A DNA stretch of 25,136 bases from positions 1 to 25,136 of the IMG/VR virus record IMGVR_UViG_3300003937_000191. The stretch is one strand, 5' to 3'. Of this stretch, positions 7,429-12,899 are shown in pieces. The translations under genes were made by a program, and so were the position numbers. The stretch's first letter is position 1. The number at the start of each line of letters is the position of its first letter. Below the pieces are notes generated by a model. The model searched no databases and had not been told where the DNA came from. It saw only the letters and a list, made by a program, of their open reading frames with translations. This DNA is from a virus.

Positions 7429-8035
7429 TCTGCAAGGATGGTATGTAAAAAGAGTAAGCCGCACTGATATAACAAAATTTATTGAGGACTGGCATTACTC
7501 AAAATCTATCAATGGATGCAGGTCAGAATATTGTTATGCTCTTTACGACCAAGAAGACGAAATGAAAGGTGCATTGTTTTACGGTGGTATGGCAATGGCT
7601 AATCAGTGGAAAAAGTACGGAGAACAAGAAGACGATGTTATTGAGTTAAGAAGGTTATGTTGTGTTGATGACACTCCAAAAAATGCAGAAAGTTTTTTAA
7701 TTGGAAGGTCACTTAGGGAATTAAAGAAAGACTGGGGTGGCAAGCCATCTGGAAGCCATAATAAACTGGGTGGAAAGATAGTAGTAACCTATGCAGACAA
7801 AGAATACGGTCATACAGGAATTGTCTATAGAGCATCAAACTTCAAACAAGTTGGAGAAACAAAAAGCCAAAGAGTCATAATATATGGCGATAAGAGATAC
7901 CACGATAAAACAATAAGAACTAAGTACAAAGGTAAATTAAAGCCTTACGCAAAAAGAATTAAAGATGCGTTAGAAACTAATGAAGCGTATTACAAAGACA
8001 CAAAAGGTAAAGTAGCATATACGTATAGATTTTAA
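7418..8035 (+). CDS. Mom-like DNA adenine modification protein (copy B)
   Basis: 205 residues. Shared family motifs: WHYSKS at 25-30, IELRRLCC at 75-82 and VTYADKEYGHTGIVYRASNF at 123-142. The C-terminal third is very Lys/Arg rich (RTKYKGKLKPYAKRIKD) and may contact DNA. The region between the motifs carries SGSHNKLGGK, absent from copies A and C. There is no strong ribosome site; the ATG at 7418 overlaps the lipoprotein gene, so coupled translation is likely. By family knowledge it would modify adenine in phage DNA (Mu Mom reaction), but a different acyl group or target is possible. Confidence 0.8.
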   Translation: MKTNLQGWYVKRVSRTDITKFIEDWHYSKSINGCRSEYCYALYDQEDEMKGALFYGGMAMANQWKKYGEQEDDVIELRRLCCVDDTPKNAESFLIGRSLRELKKDWGGKPSGSHNKLGGKIVVTYADKEYGHTGIVYRASNFKQVGETKSQRVIIYGDKRYHDKTIRTKYKGKLKPYAKRIKDALETNEAYYKDTKGKVAYTYRF

Positions 8036-8055
8036 AATTGAGGAGTAACTAGATT

Positions 8056-8246
8056 ATGGAGTTTATAACCAGATTGAAAAAGAAATTTGAAAAACAGATT
8101 ATAAAGAAAAGGACGAAAACGAAAAAGCAAGGGCAGATGCGACTGAGATTAGATTAGAATATCTTGTTCAGACGATAAGAGAATGTATTAAAAAAGTAGA
8201 TAATGAAGGAGCAATTGAATGGGCGAAAAAGAACAATTTATTTTAA
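8056..8246 (+). pseudogene. Small charged protein gene interrupted by a -1 frameshift at an A5 run
   Basis: ATG 8056 (AGGAG at 8040) opens MEFITRLKKKFEK and then stops after 33 codons in a compositionally poor frame. The -1 frame from about 8091 continues with a protein-like sequence, DENEKARADATEIRLEYL, then VQTIRECIKKVDNEGAIEWA to a stop at 8244-8246, and has no start codon of its own. The switch point coincides with GAAAAAC (8089-8095). The simplest reading is a one-base indel in a homopolymer, either a true mutation or an assembly error. A programmed -1 shift is less likely because the site is not a full slippery heptamer. The restored product would be about 63 residues. Confidence 0.5.
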
Positions 8247-8560
8247 AACCAATAGGTGACCAAGTAGCAATTATTCGGGATGAGATTAAGGATAAAACCG
8301 AATCTGGAATAATGTTACAGAGTGCAAATACGATAGTTCCGGGATGCGGTACTGTATTTGCTATTGGGCAGTTTGTTGAAGAAGTTTGTGAAGGAGATAC
8401 GGTGTATTTCTCAGCGATGAAACAAGCACGTGAGAACACTACAATCGAAGTTGAAGACCAAGAATTTTTAATAATTAAGGAAGAAGACCTATTTTGTACG
8501 GTTCGGAAGACGAAAACTAAAGACAATCTAGTACATTTAGTAGAAGGCGCACCAGTGTGA
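8219..8560 (+). CDS. GroES / gp31-like co-chaperonin
   Basis: 113 residues; ATG 8219 with AAGGAG 7 bases upstream. The GroES beta-barrel pattern is visible: LKPIGDQVAIIRDE (strand 1), a mobile loop KTESGIMLQSANTIVPGCGT (26-45) for GroEL contact, GTVFAIG, EGDTVYFS, and the end EEDLFCTVRK. T4 gp31 replaces host GroES to fold the major capsid protein, and a similar role is likely. The mobile loop keeps the hydrophobic IML triplet. The C-terminus (NLVHLVEGAPV) is longer than in GroES. It overlaps the frameshifted gene by 28 bases. Confidence 0.85.
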   Translation: MGEKEQFILKPIGDQVAIIRDEIKDKTESGIMLQSANTIVPGCGTVFAIGQFVEEVCEGDTVYFSAMKQARENTTIEVEDQEFLIIKEEDLFCTVRKTKTKDNLVHLVEGAPV

Positions 8561-8576
8561 TGACTTAATACATCCG

Positions 8577-8600
8577 TGAGAGGTCACGGTTAACCTCTCA
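8577..8600 (+). other. Intergenic hairpin
   Basis: TGAGAGGT (8577-8584) / ACCTCTCA (8593-8600), 8 bp with an 8-base loop and no following T-run. It lies between the GroES-like gene and the 79-residue gene. It may be an mRNA processing or stability element. Confidence 0.5.
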
Positions 8601-8634
8601 ACAACTATGAACATTTCAACTCAGGTGTCCAGAT

Positions 8635-8874
8635 ATGGAGAAGAAACCAGAAGATTTAGGATATGGTGTAACAATGGAAGAAGTAGAACAGGTCTTCCTA
8701 AAAGGCACACAAAAAGAGATACTAGAAAGAGCCATTGGTATTTTAGAGGATACTCAAAGTCAGCATAAACGAGGACACCAGACATTAGATGTATGTTTTA
8801 ACCTAGAAATAGTCAAAATAATGCTCAAAAAAGGGCAAAAAAAGTCGAAAAAAGGGTTGACAGGAGTGGCTTAA
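8635..8874 (+). CDS. Hypothetical protein, 79 residues
   Basis: ATG 8635 after CAGGTG. It is mostly helical and charged (MEEVEQVFLKGTQKEILERA), with a Lys-rich C-terminus (MLKKGQKKSKKGLTGVA). The promoter at 8857-8885 lies across its stop, so the next gene is separately transcribed. No family recognised. Confidence 0.6.
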   Translation: MEKKPEDLGYGVTMEEVEQVFLKGTQKEILERAIGILEDTQSQHKRGHQTLDVCFNLEIVKIMLKKGQKKSKKGLTGVA

Positions 8875-8885
8875 TCGGGTATAAT
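8857..8885 (+). promoter_or_regulatory. Sigma-70-type promoter, 17-bp spacer
   Basis: TTGACA 8857-8862 and TATAAT 8880-8885. It overlaps the end of the preceding gene and drives the glycine-zipper protein at 8922. Confidence 0.85.
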
Positions 8886-8921
8886 ATGGGTATAAATTGA
8901 TAAAATAGGAGAAAATCCCTT

Positions 8922-9548
8922 ATGAAATATACTTTAACAGCGATGCTATCTACAGCATTATTGATGTTTTCTGGAACATCCAAGGCAGGAATTGTTCCTG
9001 TAGCGATTGAGAAGCCGAATACCCCAGTAAAAAAGGGGTTATATAAACCCATTCTGGTTATGCTAGGATTAGCAACGCTATTCACCGCAAATACTGCACA
9101 CTCAGCCGGTTCCAATATAGTTCAATTTGAGCAATGGGCGCAAATCGTCAATGTCGAAGCAGTCTGGAAACACGATACTACCACTCACAATCACTGTACC
9201 AAACAAAACACGTCAATCCAACATTCAAATGACCACAATCCCTCTAACGAAATCCTAGGGGCGATTATCGGAGGTGTCATTGGGAATAAATTAGGAAAAG
9301 GTGATACGGGTGCGACTATTGTAGGAGCAATCGGAGGCGGGGCAATAGCAAACAAGATGGAAGATGGACATACCCATAATCAGACGATTACTGTTTGTGA
9401 ACCCCATACCACAATTACCAAAAGACGAAATGTGGCTTATTATATCGTCACTTATTCCTTAAATGGTAAGCAATTTATAGTACACGAGTACCAAAAACCG
9501 AGACATATGGAGAAGAAAGTGACAGTTAAGGTACAAATCATCTATTAA
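8922..9548 (+). CDS. Exported glycine-zipper (17-kDa surface antigen-like) protein
   Basis: 208 residues; ATG 8922 with AGGAG upstream. It begins with a signal peptide (MKYTLTAMLSTALLMFSGTSKA) and, unusually, has a second signal-like stretch at about 43-62 (PILVMLGLATLFTANTAHSA). Residues about 108-144 form a glycine-zipper 2TM unit (NEILGAIIGGVIGNKLGKG, then GATIVGAIGGGAIANKM), as in the Rickettsia 17-kDa antigen family that inserts in outer or inner membranes. The rest is His/Thr rich (HDTTTHNHC, HTHNQTITVCEPHTTITK) with Cys pairs. A role in envelope alteration or superinfection exclusion is possible but inferred. Confidence 0.7.
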   Translation: MKYTLTAMLSTALLMFSGTSKAGIVPVAIEKPNTPVKKGLYKPILVMLGLATLFTANTAHSAGSNIVQFEQWAQIVNVEAVWKHDTTTHNHCTKQNTSIQHSNDHNPSNEILGAIIGGVIGNKLGKGDTGATIVGAIGGGAIANKMEDGHTHNQTITVCEPHTTITKRRNVAYYIVTYSLNGKQFIVHEYQKPRHMEKKVTVKVQIIY

Positions 9549-9569
9549 TGAGATAGGAGACTTAATGAA

Positions 9570-9773
9570 ATGTTTACGACAATATTGGCCTTTTTGGTTG
9601 GGTCTGTCGTGGGTTATTCAGTAAGTGAGAAAACTTCATATGCTAGACATTTTAGCAAATTCGAGAAATTACTGAAGTTGGAGCGAAATGCCCACAAATG
9701 GGACGGATACAGTACTAAGGGATTAGCGGGGATGAACAAAAAGAAAAAATACAATATCATTAAAGAGAGGTAA
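9570..9773 (+). CDS. Small membrane-anchored basic protein, 67 residues
   Basis: ATG 9570, with AGGAGA 9 bases upstream. The N-terminal helix (ILAFLVGSVVGYSVSE) would anchor it. The remainder is cytoplasmic-looking and basic (KFEKLLKLERNAHKW, MNKKKKYNIIKER). An overlapping ATG at 9565 gives only 19 codons and is not preferred. Function unknown. Confidence 0.6.
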   Translation: MFTTILAFLVGSVVGYSVSEKTSYARHFSKFEKLLKLERNAHKWDGYSTKGLAGMNKKKKYNIIKER

Positions 9774-9790
9774 AAAAGACGAAAAAGGGC

Positions 9791-9819
9791 TTGACAAAAC
9801 CCCATTTTCCTAGTATAAT
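9791..9819 (+). promoter_or_regulatory. Sigma-70-type promoter, 17-bp spacer
   Basis: TTGACA 9791-9796 and TATAAT 9814-9819. Predicted start about 9826, which coincides with an ATG of a six-codon mini-ORF (MNGDKK) that ends inside the GTG start of the next gene. The mini-ORF is probably incidental, because GGAG within it serves the GTG. Confidence 0.85.
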
Positions 9820-9842
9820 GTACTTATGAATGGAGATAAGAA

Positions 9843-10052
9843 GTGAAGAAAGAGACTTTACGTTCCACCCAGAAAGCAATGGTTTTGAAGAAAACCAAGG
9901 ATAAATTAACGGAGTTGAAGGACAGAAAGATGACTCCCAAAAAGGCAAATTTAGTTAAGAAATTAAAAGGATTATTGAAGTGGCACGAGCGAAAAAGTCA
10001 CGCTCCAAAAAGAAAGAAGAACGAGGTTAAACGAACAGTAAATGATGAGTGA
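9843..10052 (+). CDS. Small highly basic protein, GTG start, 69 residues
   Basis: GTG 9843 with GGAG 7 bases upstream; there is no ATG nearby in frame before residue 13. About one third of the residues are Lys or Arg (LKKTKDKLTELKDRKMTPKK, APKRKKNEVKR) and there is no hydrophobic segment. It could bind nucleic acid or host RNA polymerase, but no family was recognised. The end overlaps the HD-domain gene by 11 bases, suggesting coupled expression from the promoter at 9791. Confidence 0.6.
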   Translation: MKKETLRSTQKAMVLKKTKDKLTELKDRKMTPKKANLVKKLKGLLKWHERKSHAPKRKKNEVKRTVNDE

Positions 10053-10635
10053 TGTTATGACACAGTTGAGTACAGAAGAATGGTTATTGATTGATAAAGC
10101 GGAAAGGTTCGCCACTGAAGCGCACGAAGGACAGATGCGTAAAGGGGGAAAAGACGTTCCGTATATCACTCACCCATTAGCCGTAGCCGAAATCCTCAAG
10201 GATGTTGGTGCGACCACTAAAGAAATTGTGTCTGGTCTTCTTCACGATATTGTAGAAGATACTGGTAAGACTCTTGGAGATATTGCAGAGACTTTCGGTG
10301 ATGAAGTAGCAGTTACAGTAGATTATGTGACAGAAGCAGATAAGTCTACAAAATGGAAAGAGCGTAAAGCGAAATATATTACTAGGTTAGGTACTGCACC
10401 CTATAGTGCCGTTCTAGTAGCGAGTGCGGATAAACTGCACAACGCAAGGGATACTCTCGAAGATTATCGCAAATATGGTGACGATGTTTGGAGTATGTTT
10501 AACAGTCAGAAAGATAGTCAGTTTTGGTACTATAAAATGCTCATAGAAATCTTTGAGGCTAGGAAAATCCCAGAGAAAATAGTCGAAGAACTAAAAGTCA
10601 TTCTGACTAGGATTCACGATAGGTTTATCGTATAA
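10042..10635 (+). CDS. HD-domain (p)ppGpp hydrolase-like protein (SpoT/MESH1 type)
   Basis: 197 residues from the ATG pair at 10042; ATG 10057 is an alternative. It matches the hydrolase domain of RelA/SpoT proteins and the single-domain MESH1/SAH enzymes: Tyr-Ile-Thr-His44-Pro-Leu-Ala-Val-Ala, the HD pair His68-Asp69 in LLHDIVEDT with Glu72-Asp73, VDYVTEADK, and Asp130 with Asn134 in ASADKLHNARD. These are the Mn-binding and substrate-side residues of the family. No synthetase or TGS domain is present. It would remove the 3'-pyrophosphate of (p)ppGpp, or of related nucleotides, and relax the stringent response during infection. Other HD phosphohydrolase substrates are possible. Confidence 0.8.
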   Translation: MMSDVMTQLSTEEWLLIDKAERFATEAHEGQMRKGGKDVPYITHPLAVAEILKDVGATTKEIVSGLLHDIVEDTGKTLGDIAETFGDEVAVTVDYVTEADKSTKWKERKAKYITRLGTAPYSAVLVASADKLHNARDTLEDYRKYGDDVWSMFNSQKDSQFWYYKMLIEIFEARKIPEKIVEELKVILTRIHDRFIV

Positions 10636-10638
10636 ATA
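10631..10638 (+). promoter_or_regulatory. Possible T4-type late promoter box TATAAATA
   Basis: Exact TATAAATA across the stop codon of the HD gene. It would produce a leader of about 80 bases with two hairpins before the gene at 10726, the only promoter-like signal in that gap. Confidence 0.45.
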
Positions 10639-10640
10639 AT

Positions 10641-10700
10641 ATTGTAGGAACACTCCTACAATAAAACGAAGACTTGGTATAGTAATATATCAGGTCTTTC
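10641..10700 (+). other. Two tandem hairpins in the leader of the 79-residue gene
   Basis: Hairpin 1: ATTGTAGGA (10641-10649) / TCCTACAAT (10654-10662), 9 perfect bp with loop ACAC. Hairpin 2: GAAGACTTG (10668-10676) / CAGGTCTTTC (10691-10700), about 9 bp with one wobble and one bulge. Neither has a terminator T-run. The ribosome site AGGAG follows at once. Confidence 0.55.
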
Positions 10701-10725
10701 TACACACTACACACAGGAGAAAAAA

Positions 10726-10965
10726 ATGTCAGATAAATCAAAGACACCATACGAACTACGTTTTAATATGTACGAAGCAGGATTAGAAAGACTCAAAGAG
10801 GCTTTTTATTCTAAAGTAGAAGCCAACAGGCAGGAACGAGATGAACATTACGAGTTAAGTGACAAGGGTTATTTAACTCAAGAAGAACCTGTTTTTCCTA
10901 CTGCCGAAGATGCCATCAAAGAAGCCAAGTTAATTATGGCTTTTGTCAATGGTGACAAGCAGTAG
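10726..10965 (+). CDS. Conserved-looking small protein, 79 residues
   Basis: ATG 10726 after CAGGAG. It is soluble and acidic: TPYELRFNMYEAGLERLKEA, then a Tyr/Gly turn and PVFPTAEDAIKEAKLIMAFV. The TPYE-R opening and FPTxEDAIxxAKxxxxFV ending resemble a small protein family I associate with marine T4-like phages, but I cannot name it. The two hairpins and the TATAAATA box upstream suggest late expression. Confidence 0.65.
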   Translation: MSDKSKTPYELRFNMYEAGLERLKEAFYSKVEANRQERDEHYELSDKGYLTQEEPVFPTAEDAIKEAKLIMAFVNGDKQ

Positions 10966-11059
10966 CGAAACTGATGAAGTTTTCATAGGAACAAGAGAAT
11001 GGACTATTAATCTTTTCGGAGGCTATGCAAGATGGAAATGGGCAACTGGAAATGGATGA
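10949..11059 (+). CDS. Possible micro-protein, 36 residues
   Basis: ATG 10949 lies inside the end of the previous gene; GTG 10952 is also possible. The product (MVTSSSETDEVFIG, then TREWTINLFGGYARWKWATG) is protein-like and aromatic rich, but has no clear ribosome site. It overlaps the next micro-gene. Confidence 0.35.
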   Translation: MVTSSSETDEVFIGTREWTINLFGGYARWKWATGNG

Positions 11060-11112
11060 CCCTTATGTTTGTTATGGGAATCCTTTTCGGCAAATACGTT
11101 TGCGGAGCATAA
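11032..11112 (+). CDS. Micro-protein, 26-residue membrane peptide
   Basis: ATG 11032 preceded by GGAGG at 11018-11022. The product MEMGNWKWMTLMFVMGILFG plus KYVCGA is one hydrophobic helix with a Cys near the end. Its stop (11110-11112) touches the 5' edge of the tmRNA acceptor segment, so the two may share a transcript. Confidence 0.45.
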   Translation: MEMGNWKWMTLMFVMGILFGKYVCGA

Positions 11113-11114
11113 TT

Positions 11115-11410
11115 CGTTAACAGCGTAAATTTAGTATCGGAGGTTTCACAGGACGAGGGTGCGAATCCCTCCACCTCCACCATAAGAGTCCTTGAGCGGT
11201 CTAGTACGGTTTAAGGGCTTTTATGATGGGGGTGATTTAGGAATCGACTGGTTATACAATGATATTATTCGCTCGACCTACTATACAAAAGTCGTTAAAA
11301 TACGTATAAATAAATGTAACTGGCAATACAGATACATACGCACTAGCGGCATAGAGACCACTAGTTGAGGATTTCCGAGGGGTTACCTTATAACCAAATA
11401 ACCCCTCACA
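11115..11410 (+). ncRNA. ssrA: Circularly permuted (two-piece) tmRNA gene
   Basis: The 3' half comes first. T-arm GAGGG-TGCGAAT-CCCTC (11155-11171) is followed by acceptor strand CACCTCC (11172-11178), discriminator A and encoded CCA (11180-11182). After a 45-base intervening segment, itself an imperfect 10-bp hairpin (11184-11193/11213-11222), the 5' half starts with GGGGGTGATTTAGGAATCGA (11228-11247), the tmRNA 5' signature. The acceptor stem pairs over 7 bp with G3-U70 (11230/11176), the alanine identity element. Helix P2 forms between 11261-11267/11132-11138 and 11270-11273/11122-11125. Pseudoknot PK1: 11274-11277/11291-11294 and 11282-11286/11304-11308. Then the tag frame, helix ACTAG/CTAGT around the stop, and a 9-bp hairpin (GAGGGGTTA/TAACCCCTC). 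Outer ends are approximate. Confidence 0.92.
11322..11354 (+). other. tmRNA proteolysis-tag reading frame
   Basis: The resume codon is GGC at 11322 after GTAACT. The tag GNTDTYALAA ends with TAG (11352-11354), which lies in the loop of the helix at 11342-11346/11360-11364, as in other tmRNAs. The C-terminal ALAA is the ClpXP/ClpAP-recognised ending found in E. coli (ANDENYALAA). A Gly first codon is less common than Ala. Confidence 0.9.
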
Positions 11411-11660
11411 GAATTAAAAAACCGTGTCTGAGAGGTTTAGATTCTTGTTAGTGACCGATTGAGATAGAATAGAGGCTCAATTCGCCAGTCCTTAGAATCG
11501 ATTAAAGGGGATACCTAGTAGATGTAAAAAATCTTCCCCCGAATGGTTGTTTACGGTGCAACCAACGAATTTATGAGAGAGATGCCTTCGGGACTTTCTT
11601 GTGAATGTAGGGAGAGTTCTTAATTATGAGGCTCTCAATTTAAAACTTGCTTATATAAGG
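11411..11660 (+). other. Structured non-coding stretch downstream of the tmRNA
   Basis: About 250 bases with no convincing reading frame but dense hairpins: GATTCT (11440-11445) / AGAATC (11494-11499) enclosing CGATTGAG (11456-11463) / CTCAATTCG (11476-11484); GGGGAT (11507-11512) with ATCTTCCCCC (11531-11540); TGGTTG (11544-11549) / CAACCA (11559-11564); and GAGAG (11612-11616) / CTCTC (11632-11636). It could be the 3' part of the tmRNA precursor, a separate small RNA, or the leader of the Hsp20 gene. Confidence 0.5.
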
Positions 11661-11668
11661 AGAAAATT

Positions 11669-12115
11669 ATGACTAGGCAACTTACCACAGCACAGGGGTT
11701 TTTCGACCCTTGGACACACCAATCCTTCGGACTTGATAATATCTTTCAAGCGATGGAGCAATTCCAAAATCAACCAAACCACCAGAAGTACCCTCCGTAC
11801 AATATCGTCAAAAATGATGATAACTATGTACTAGAGTTCGCTCTTGCGGGATGGTCTATGGACGAATTGAAACTTGTACTTGAGAAAAATGTCCTGACAG
11901 TTTCAGGCCAAAAGGCTGAAAGTCAAACAGAAGGTGAAAGCAATTTCGTTCATCGGGGCATAGCAAACCGTTCATTCCAAAGTCAATTCACAATAGGTGA
12001 TAGCGTTCACGTTAAGAATGCTGATTTAGTTAATGGTGTATTGACGATTAATATGGACATTGTTATACCAGAAGAGGACAAGCCGAGAACTATTGATATC
12101 GGCTCTCAAGCCTAG
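11669..12115 (+). CDS. Small heat-shock protein, Hsp20/IbpA family
   Basis: 148 residues; ATG 11669 after ATAAGGAG. The alpha-crystallin domain spans about 42-140: PPYNIVKNDDNYVLEFALAG, then MDELKLVLEKNVLTVSGQK, FVHRGIANRSFQSQFTIGD, and NADLVNGVLTINMDI. The N-terminal arm (FFDPWTHQSFGLDNIFQAM) is typical of IbpA-like proteins. It would hold unfolded proteins in the cytoplasm; Hsp20 genes are frequent in T4-like cyanophages. The C-terminal I-x-I/V motif appears as IDIG. Confidence 0.93.
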   Translation: MTRQLTTAQGFFDPWTHQSFGLDNIFQAMEQFQNQPNHQKYPPYNIVKNDDNYVLEFALAGWSMDELKLVLEKNVLTVSGQKAESQTEGESNFVHRGIANRSFQSQFTIGDSVHVKNADLVNGVLTINMDIVIPEEDKPRTIDIGSQA

Positions 12116-12134
12116 GTTGGTGTAAGACGTACTA

Positions 12135-12159
12135 GAGAGGGCGGGTTGTTCGCCCTCTC
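12135..12159 (+). terminator. Possible terminator or mRNA hairpin after the Hsp20 gene
   Basis: Nine perfect bp, GAGAGGGCG (12135-12143) / CGCCCTCTC (12151-12159), loop of 7. There is no T-run after it, so it is a weak terminator, processing site or stability hairpin. Confidence 0.5.
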
Positions 12160-12188
12160 ATCGAACTGATTGCAGAAGGATTTATAAG

Positions 12189-12413
12189 ATGTTTGTATTA
12201 TTTTTGATAGGTGCAACTTCACTTTTTGCAGTAACCAACTCCGAAGCCTTGAATGCTTTTAAAGCAGAACAGGATTTGGGTGCCGAATGGCACTATGTAG
12301 GAAAACAGGCAGTTGACCCGAACGCAAAATCTATTGCGATTGAAGGGGAAATTGACGGAAAGCCAACGGATGTTATTTACTGGAAATTGAAAATGCCTGA
12401 CGAGACTAAATAA
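12189..12413 (+). CDS. Small exported protein, 74 residues
   Basis: ATG 12189 after AGAAGGA. The N-terminal hydrophobic segment FVLFLIGATSLFA resembles a short signal peptide. The mature part (about 58 residues) is polar, with the Trp-containing segment LGAEWHYVGKQAVDPNAKSI and a C-terminus VIYWKLKMPDETK that looks like beta strands. No family recognised. It is the last gene before the convergent terminator. Confidence 0.6.
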   Translation: MFVLFLIGATSLFAVTNSEALNAFKAEQDLGAEWHYVGKQAVDPNAKSIAIEGEIDGKPTDVIYWKLKMPDETK

Positions 12414-12497
12414 CTGTATGACTTCGACACTTATAGGCATCCATTAGAGTTATAAGCCCTATAGCCGTCAAACAATTACACTCGCAAGGAGTTAAAG

Positions 12498-12524
12498 GGG
12501 GAGACATTTTGTCTCCCCTTTTTT
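12498..12524 (+). terminator. Strong terminator between convergent genes
   Basis: GGGGAGAC (12498-12505) / GTCTCCCC (12511-12518), 8 bp with loop ATTTT, followed by TTTTTT. On the minus strand the same stem is followed by only CTTT, so it may stop both strands with bias to plus. It shares the stem core with the terminators at 705 and 25081. Confidence 0.92.
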
Positions 12525-12886
12525 CATTGAGCAATTCTATTGAGTAATTTTTGTGTTCTTTTAGATGGTTTGTTAGTAAGAAACCAAGCGTTTCGTCCAT
12601 TGTCATAAGGCGGGGATTTATTCACTGAATCGTATTGTTCTCTTGTAGCATCTATCCTATTTCCAGACTTATCCTCTAACCACCAATGCGTAATACCATC
12701 TTCATCTTTACCCCAATGTGGGCGATATGGATGGTCACGTTCTAAGAGATAATATATACATTCTGTAGCAACATAACAATGTCCAAACATTGGATTTGTT
12801 TTGTTTGTCTCTCTGTAAATTGGTTTGAGTAAATCTGGGGAAAGGTTGGATTGTACTTTTTGTACGAGGTTTTCAATTTCATTCAT
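12524..12886 (-). CDS. Putative Cys-His-Asp (papain-like) protein, 120 residues
   Basis: The minus-strand start at 12886 follows AAGGAAAA. The order GHCYVATECIYYLL (Cys37), ITHWWLEDKSG (His67), NRIDATREQYD (Asp79) fits a compact papain/NlpC-like catalytic layout and resembles a recurrent but uncharacterised phage protein family with GHCYVA...HWFL...DPTxxQF. It could be a peptidase or amidase acting on peptidoglycan, given its place in a membrane and lysis-type cassette, or a transglutaminase-like enzyme. No signal peptide is visible. Function inferred from motif order only. Confidence 0.6.
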   Translation of the reverse strand: MNEIENLVQKVQSNLSPDLLKPIYRETNKTNPMFGHCYVATECIYYLLERDHPYRPHWGKDEDGITHWWLEDKSGNRIDATREQYDSVNKSPPYDNGRNAWFLTNKPSKRTQKLLNRIAQ

Positions 12887-12899
12887 AATATAATTTTCC

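Noticed and set aside
9826-9846. Six-codon leader peptide MNGDKK at the start of the transcript
   Set aside because: It contains the ribosome site of the GTG 9843 gene and has no attenuator-like structure after it; probably incidental.
11100-11182. An ordinary tRNA gene ending in CCA
   Set aside because: There is a T-arm and acceptor 3' strand but no D-arm or anticodon arm upstream; the matching 5' acceptor strand lies downstream at 11228, as in a permuted tmRNA.
11305-11312. TATAAATA as a late promoter
   Set aside because: It lies within and beside the PK1 region of the tmRNA, where the bases are explained by RNA structure.
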